Assembly: GCA_015233515.1 (NCBI GenBank)
Contig: JADFXS010000009.1
Coordinates: forward strand, 1 to 33,369
Source: Deltaproteobacteria bacterium
Lineage (GTDB): Bacteria; Desulfobacterota; Desulfarculia; Adiutricales; JAGVGV01
Length of the DNA stretch: 33,369 nt
Reading direction: 5' to 3'
The position numbers were made by a program, and so were the translations under genes. Below the pieces are notes generated by a model, which worked only from the letters and a program-made list of their open reading frames with translations, was not told the DNA's origin and did not search any database. Below are positions 31,920 to 33,369 of the stretch, in pieces; positions within the stretch are counted from its first letter, which is position 1, and every line of letters starts with the position of its first letter.

Positions 31920-33369
31920 ATGCGCGACCTTTCGACTTGCCTGGTGCTGTTGGTGGACGATGAGGAGTCCAATATCGAAATCCTCGTGAATTCACTTGAA
32001 GATACGTTTACCCTCAATGTGGCGATGAACGGCGAAAGCGCCTTGGAATTAGTGGAAGAAAATCTTCCGGACCTGATCCTTCTGGACATCATGATGCCGG
32101 GTATCGATGGATTCGAGGTCCTGGAAAGGCTGAAATCCCAGGAAAAAACTCGAGACATCCCCGTCATTTTCTGCACCGCCATGACCGAAGTTGAAGATGA
32201 AACCAAAGGCTTTGGCTTGGGGGCGGTCGATTACATCCGCAAGCCTTTCAGTCCGCTCACAATCATTGCCAGGGTCAAAACCCATTTATTGTTGAAACTG
32301 GCCCAGGAAGACCTGAAGCGACAAAACGAAATATTGAAAGAAAATCTGATACTACGTGAAAATGTGGAGCGCATCACCCACCACGATCTCAAGACCCCTC
32401 TCAATGCCATGATAAATGTGCCGCAAATGCTTATAGATGAAGGCAACCTCACCCCGGATCAGGTTGAACTGCTTAAAATGTTGGAAGTATCGGGTTATCG
32501 GATGCTGGAGTTCATCAACGGTTCCCTAGACCTGTATAAAATGGAAACCAAGCAGTACAAACTCAACCCCGTTCCGGTGGATATGTTGAAAATTATCAAA
32601 CAGATACATAGAGACATCAGAGAAATGGCCAGCCGTAAAAATCTGACGATCTCCATTCTCATCGACGGAACACCGGTATCCAATAGCGACCAATTCATCA
32701 TCTTCGGAGAAGAACCGCTCTGTTATTCCATGCTGGCCAACCTGATCAAGAACGCAGCCGAGGCTTCTCCCAAGGGAGAAAAGGTGCTCGTTTCCTTGGA
32801 GAACGCCGAAAAATCGGTGATTACCATCAATAATAAAGACTTGATACCACCGAGTATTCGCGACCGTTTTTTTGAAAAATACACGACGTTTGGAAAAGAA
32901 GGCGGCACCGGCCTGGGAACCTATTCCGCCAAATTGATCGCGGAAACTCTCGGCGGGAAGATTAAAGTCGATAGCTCGGAAGATCTCGGCGTAACCCTAA
33001 CCATTGTCTTTCCCGGCCGCCGACCCGAAGATTCAGCCGAACCCCTGGATATGGCGCTGTATGTGGAGAAGCTGGAATTGGAAAGAAAGAATGCCGAAGA
33101 GGCGCTGGAAACGACCTTCCGTCGCTTTCAGATTATTCTTTCCATCCTTTATAGCGGTATTCTTGTAGTAAATGATGACAACCGGGTCGATTTTGTCAAC
33201 CAGGCATTCTGCGACCTTTTCGAACTTGACGATTTACCGGAAGATCTACTCGGATTATCCGCGCCGGAAATGATTCAAAAAATCACCAACATTTATCGCT
33301 ATCCACCCGACGCCCTTGCCCGGATCCAGGAATTGGTGACCAAGAGACAACCTGTCAAAGGCGAAGAAG
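31920..33369 (+). CDS. Receiver-histidine kinase-PAS protein, partial (C-terminus beyond right edge)
   Basis: 483 codons from the ATG at 31920 run off the window without a stop. The receiver has Asp56 in LILLDIMMPGIDGFEV and Lys108 in YIRKPF. A short coiled coil (125-148) leads to a HisKA-like region with ITHHDLKTPLNAMIN, where His155 is the likely phosphoacceptor. The ATPase has the N box LANLIKNAAEAS and GGTGLGTYSAK; the DxGxG loop reads INNKDLIPPS, so it is degenerate. A second coil and a PAS domain follow from about residue 400. GGAG lies 10 nt upstream of the start. Its receiver-first layout resembles the protein at 21660. Output unknown. Confidence 0.9.
   Translation, partial: MRDLSTCLVLLVDDEESNIEILVNSLEDTFTLNVAMNGESALELVEENLPDLILLDIMMPGIDGFEVLERLKSQEKTRDIPVIFCTAMTEVEDETKGFGLGAVDYIRKPFSPLTIIARVKTHLLLKLAQEDLKRQNEILKENLILRENVERITHHDLKTPLNAMINVPQMLIDEGNLTPDQVELLKMLEVSGYRMLEFINGSLDLYKMETKQYKLNPVPVDMLKIIKQIHRDIREMASRKNLTISILIDGTPVSNSDQFIIFGEEPLCYSMLANLIKNAAEASPKGEKVLVSLENAEKSVITINNKDLIPPSIRDRFFEKYTTFGKEGGTGLGTYSAKLIAETLGGKIKVDSSEDLGVTLTIVFPGRRPEDSAEPLDMALYVEKLELERKNAEEALETTFRRFQIILSILYSGILVVNDDNRVDFVNQAFCDLFELDDLPEDLLGLSAPEMIQKITNIYRYPPDALARIQELVTKRQPVKGEE

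Overview
The window looks like a chromosomal segment of a Gram-negative anaerobe or facultative anaerobe, most likely an uncultured Desulfobacterota (formerly Deltaproteobacteria). The reasons are a two-subunit class I fumarase joined to a succinate dehydrogenase operon, an oxygen-independent sulfatase maturase, many cytoplasmic multi-PAS hybrid histidine kinases, and abundant IS200-like (RAYT) transposase debris. This placement rests on family resemblance only.

Layout. (1) 1-3247, minus strand: a tight operon of fumarase alpha, fumarase beta, sdhC, sdhD and sdhA (sdhA is cut by the left edge), a TCA-cycle and electron-transport module with overlapping or near-overlapping junctions. (2) 3450-5100: an intact RAYT-type element whose right end abuts the last 56 codons of a destroyed hybrid kinase. 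(3) 5140-13150: two paralogous soluble hybrid kinases (911 and 975 aa). Between them are panE, a broken N-terminal gene fragment, a deleted RAYT remnant and a decayed LysR gene. (4) 13250-14710: a small secreted protein, then a frameshifted RAYT remnant interrupted by a 201-bp MITE-like element. (5) 14944-18935: a CoA-disulfide-reductase-like flavoprotein, a B12-binding radical SAM enzyme and a type III polyketide synthase with a complete Cys-His-Asn triad, possibly a small biosynthetic cluster. (6) 19069-22844: another RAYT 3' remnant, then a REC-PAS-kinase-REC hybrid kinase and a REC-kinase with a degraded ATPase domain, one nucleotide apart. (7) 23185-26922, minus strand: a periplasmic binding protein and a Cache-HAMP-PAS-HisKA_2 kinase, forming a two-gene sensor. 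(8) 27373-31692: a Tat-exported lipoprotein sulfatase, its anaerobic maturase, and a secreted SUMF1-fold protein without the FGE catalytic cysteines. (9) 31920-end: a REC-kinase-PAS protein cut by the right edge.

Two families of repeated promoters tie the signalling genes together. One is TTGTCC-N17-TATAMW with a palindrome (GGTTC-N5-GAACC type) in the spacer, upstream of the kinase at 5472, the binding-protein/kinase operon, the SUMF1-fold gene and the kinase at 31920; a variant precedes the sulfatase. The other is TTGTTT-N16-CATACT with an extended -10, seen three times around the paralogous kinases. No REC protein here has a DNA-binding output domain, so the phosphorelay targets lie outside the window.

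The most unusual signals are the promoter families, the RAYT elements whose left ends carry 2-3 tandem copies of a flank-plus-TGGAC unit that differs at each site, and the radical SAM/type III PKS pair. No tRNA, rRNA or CRISPR array was seen.
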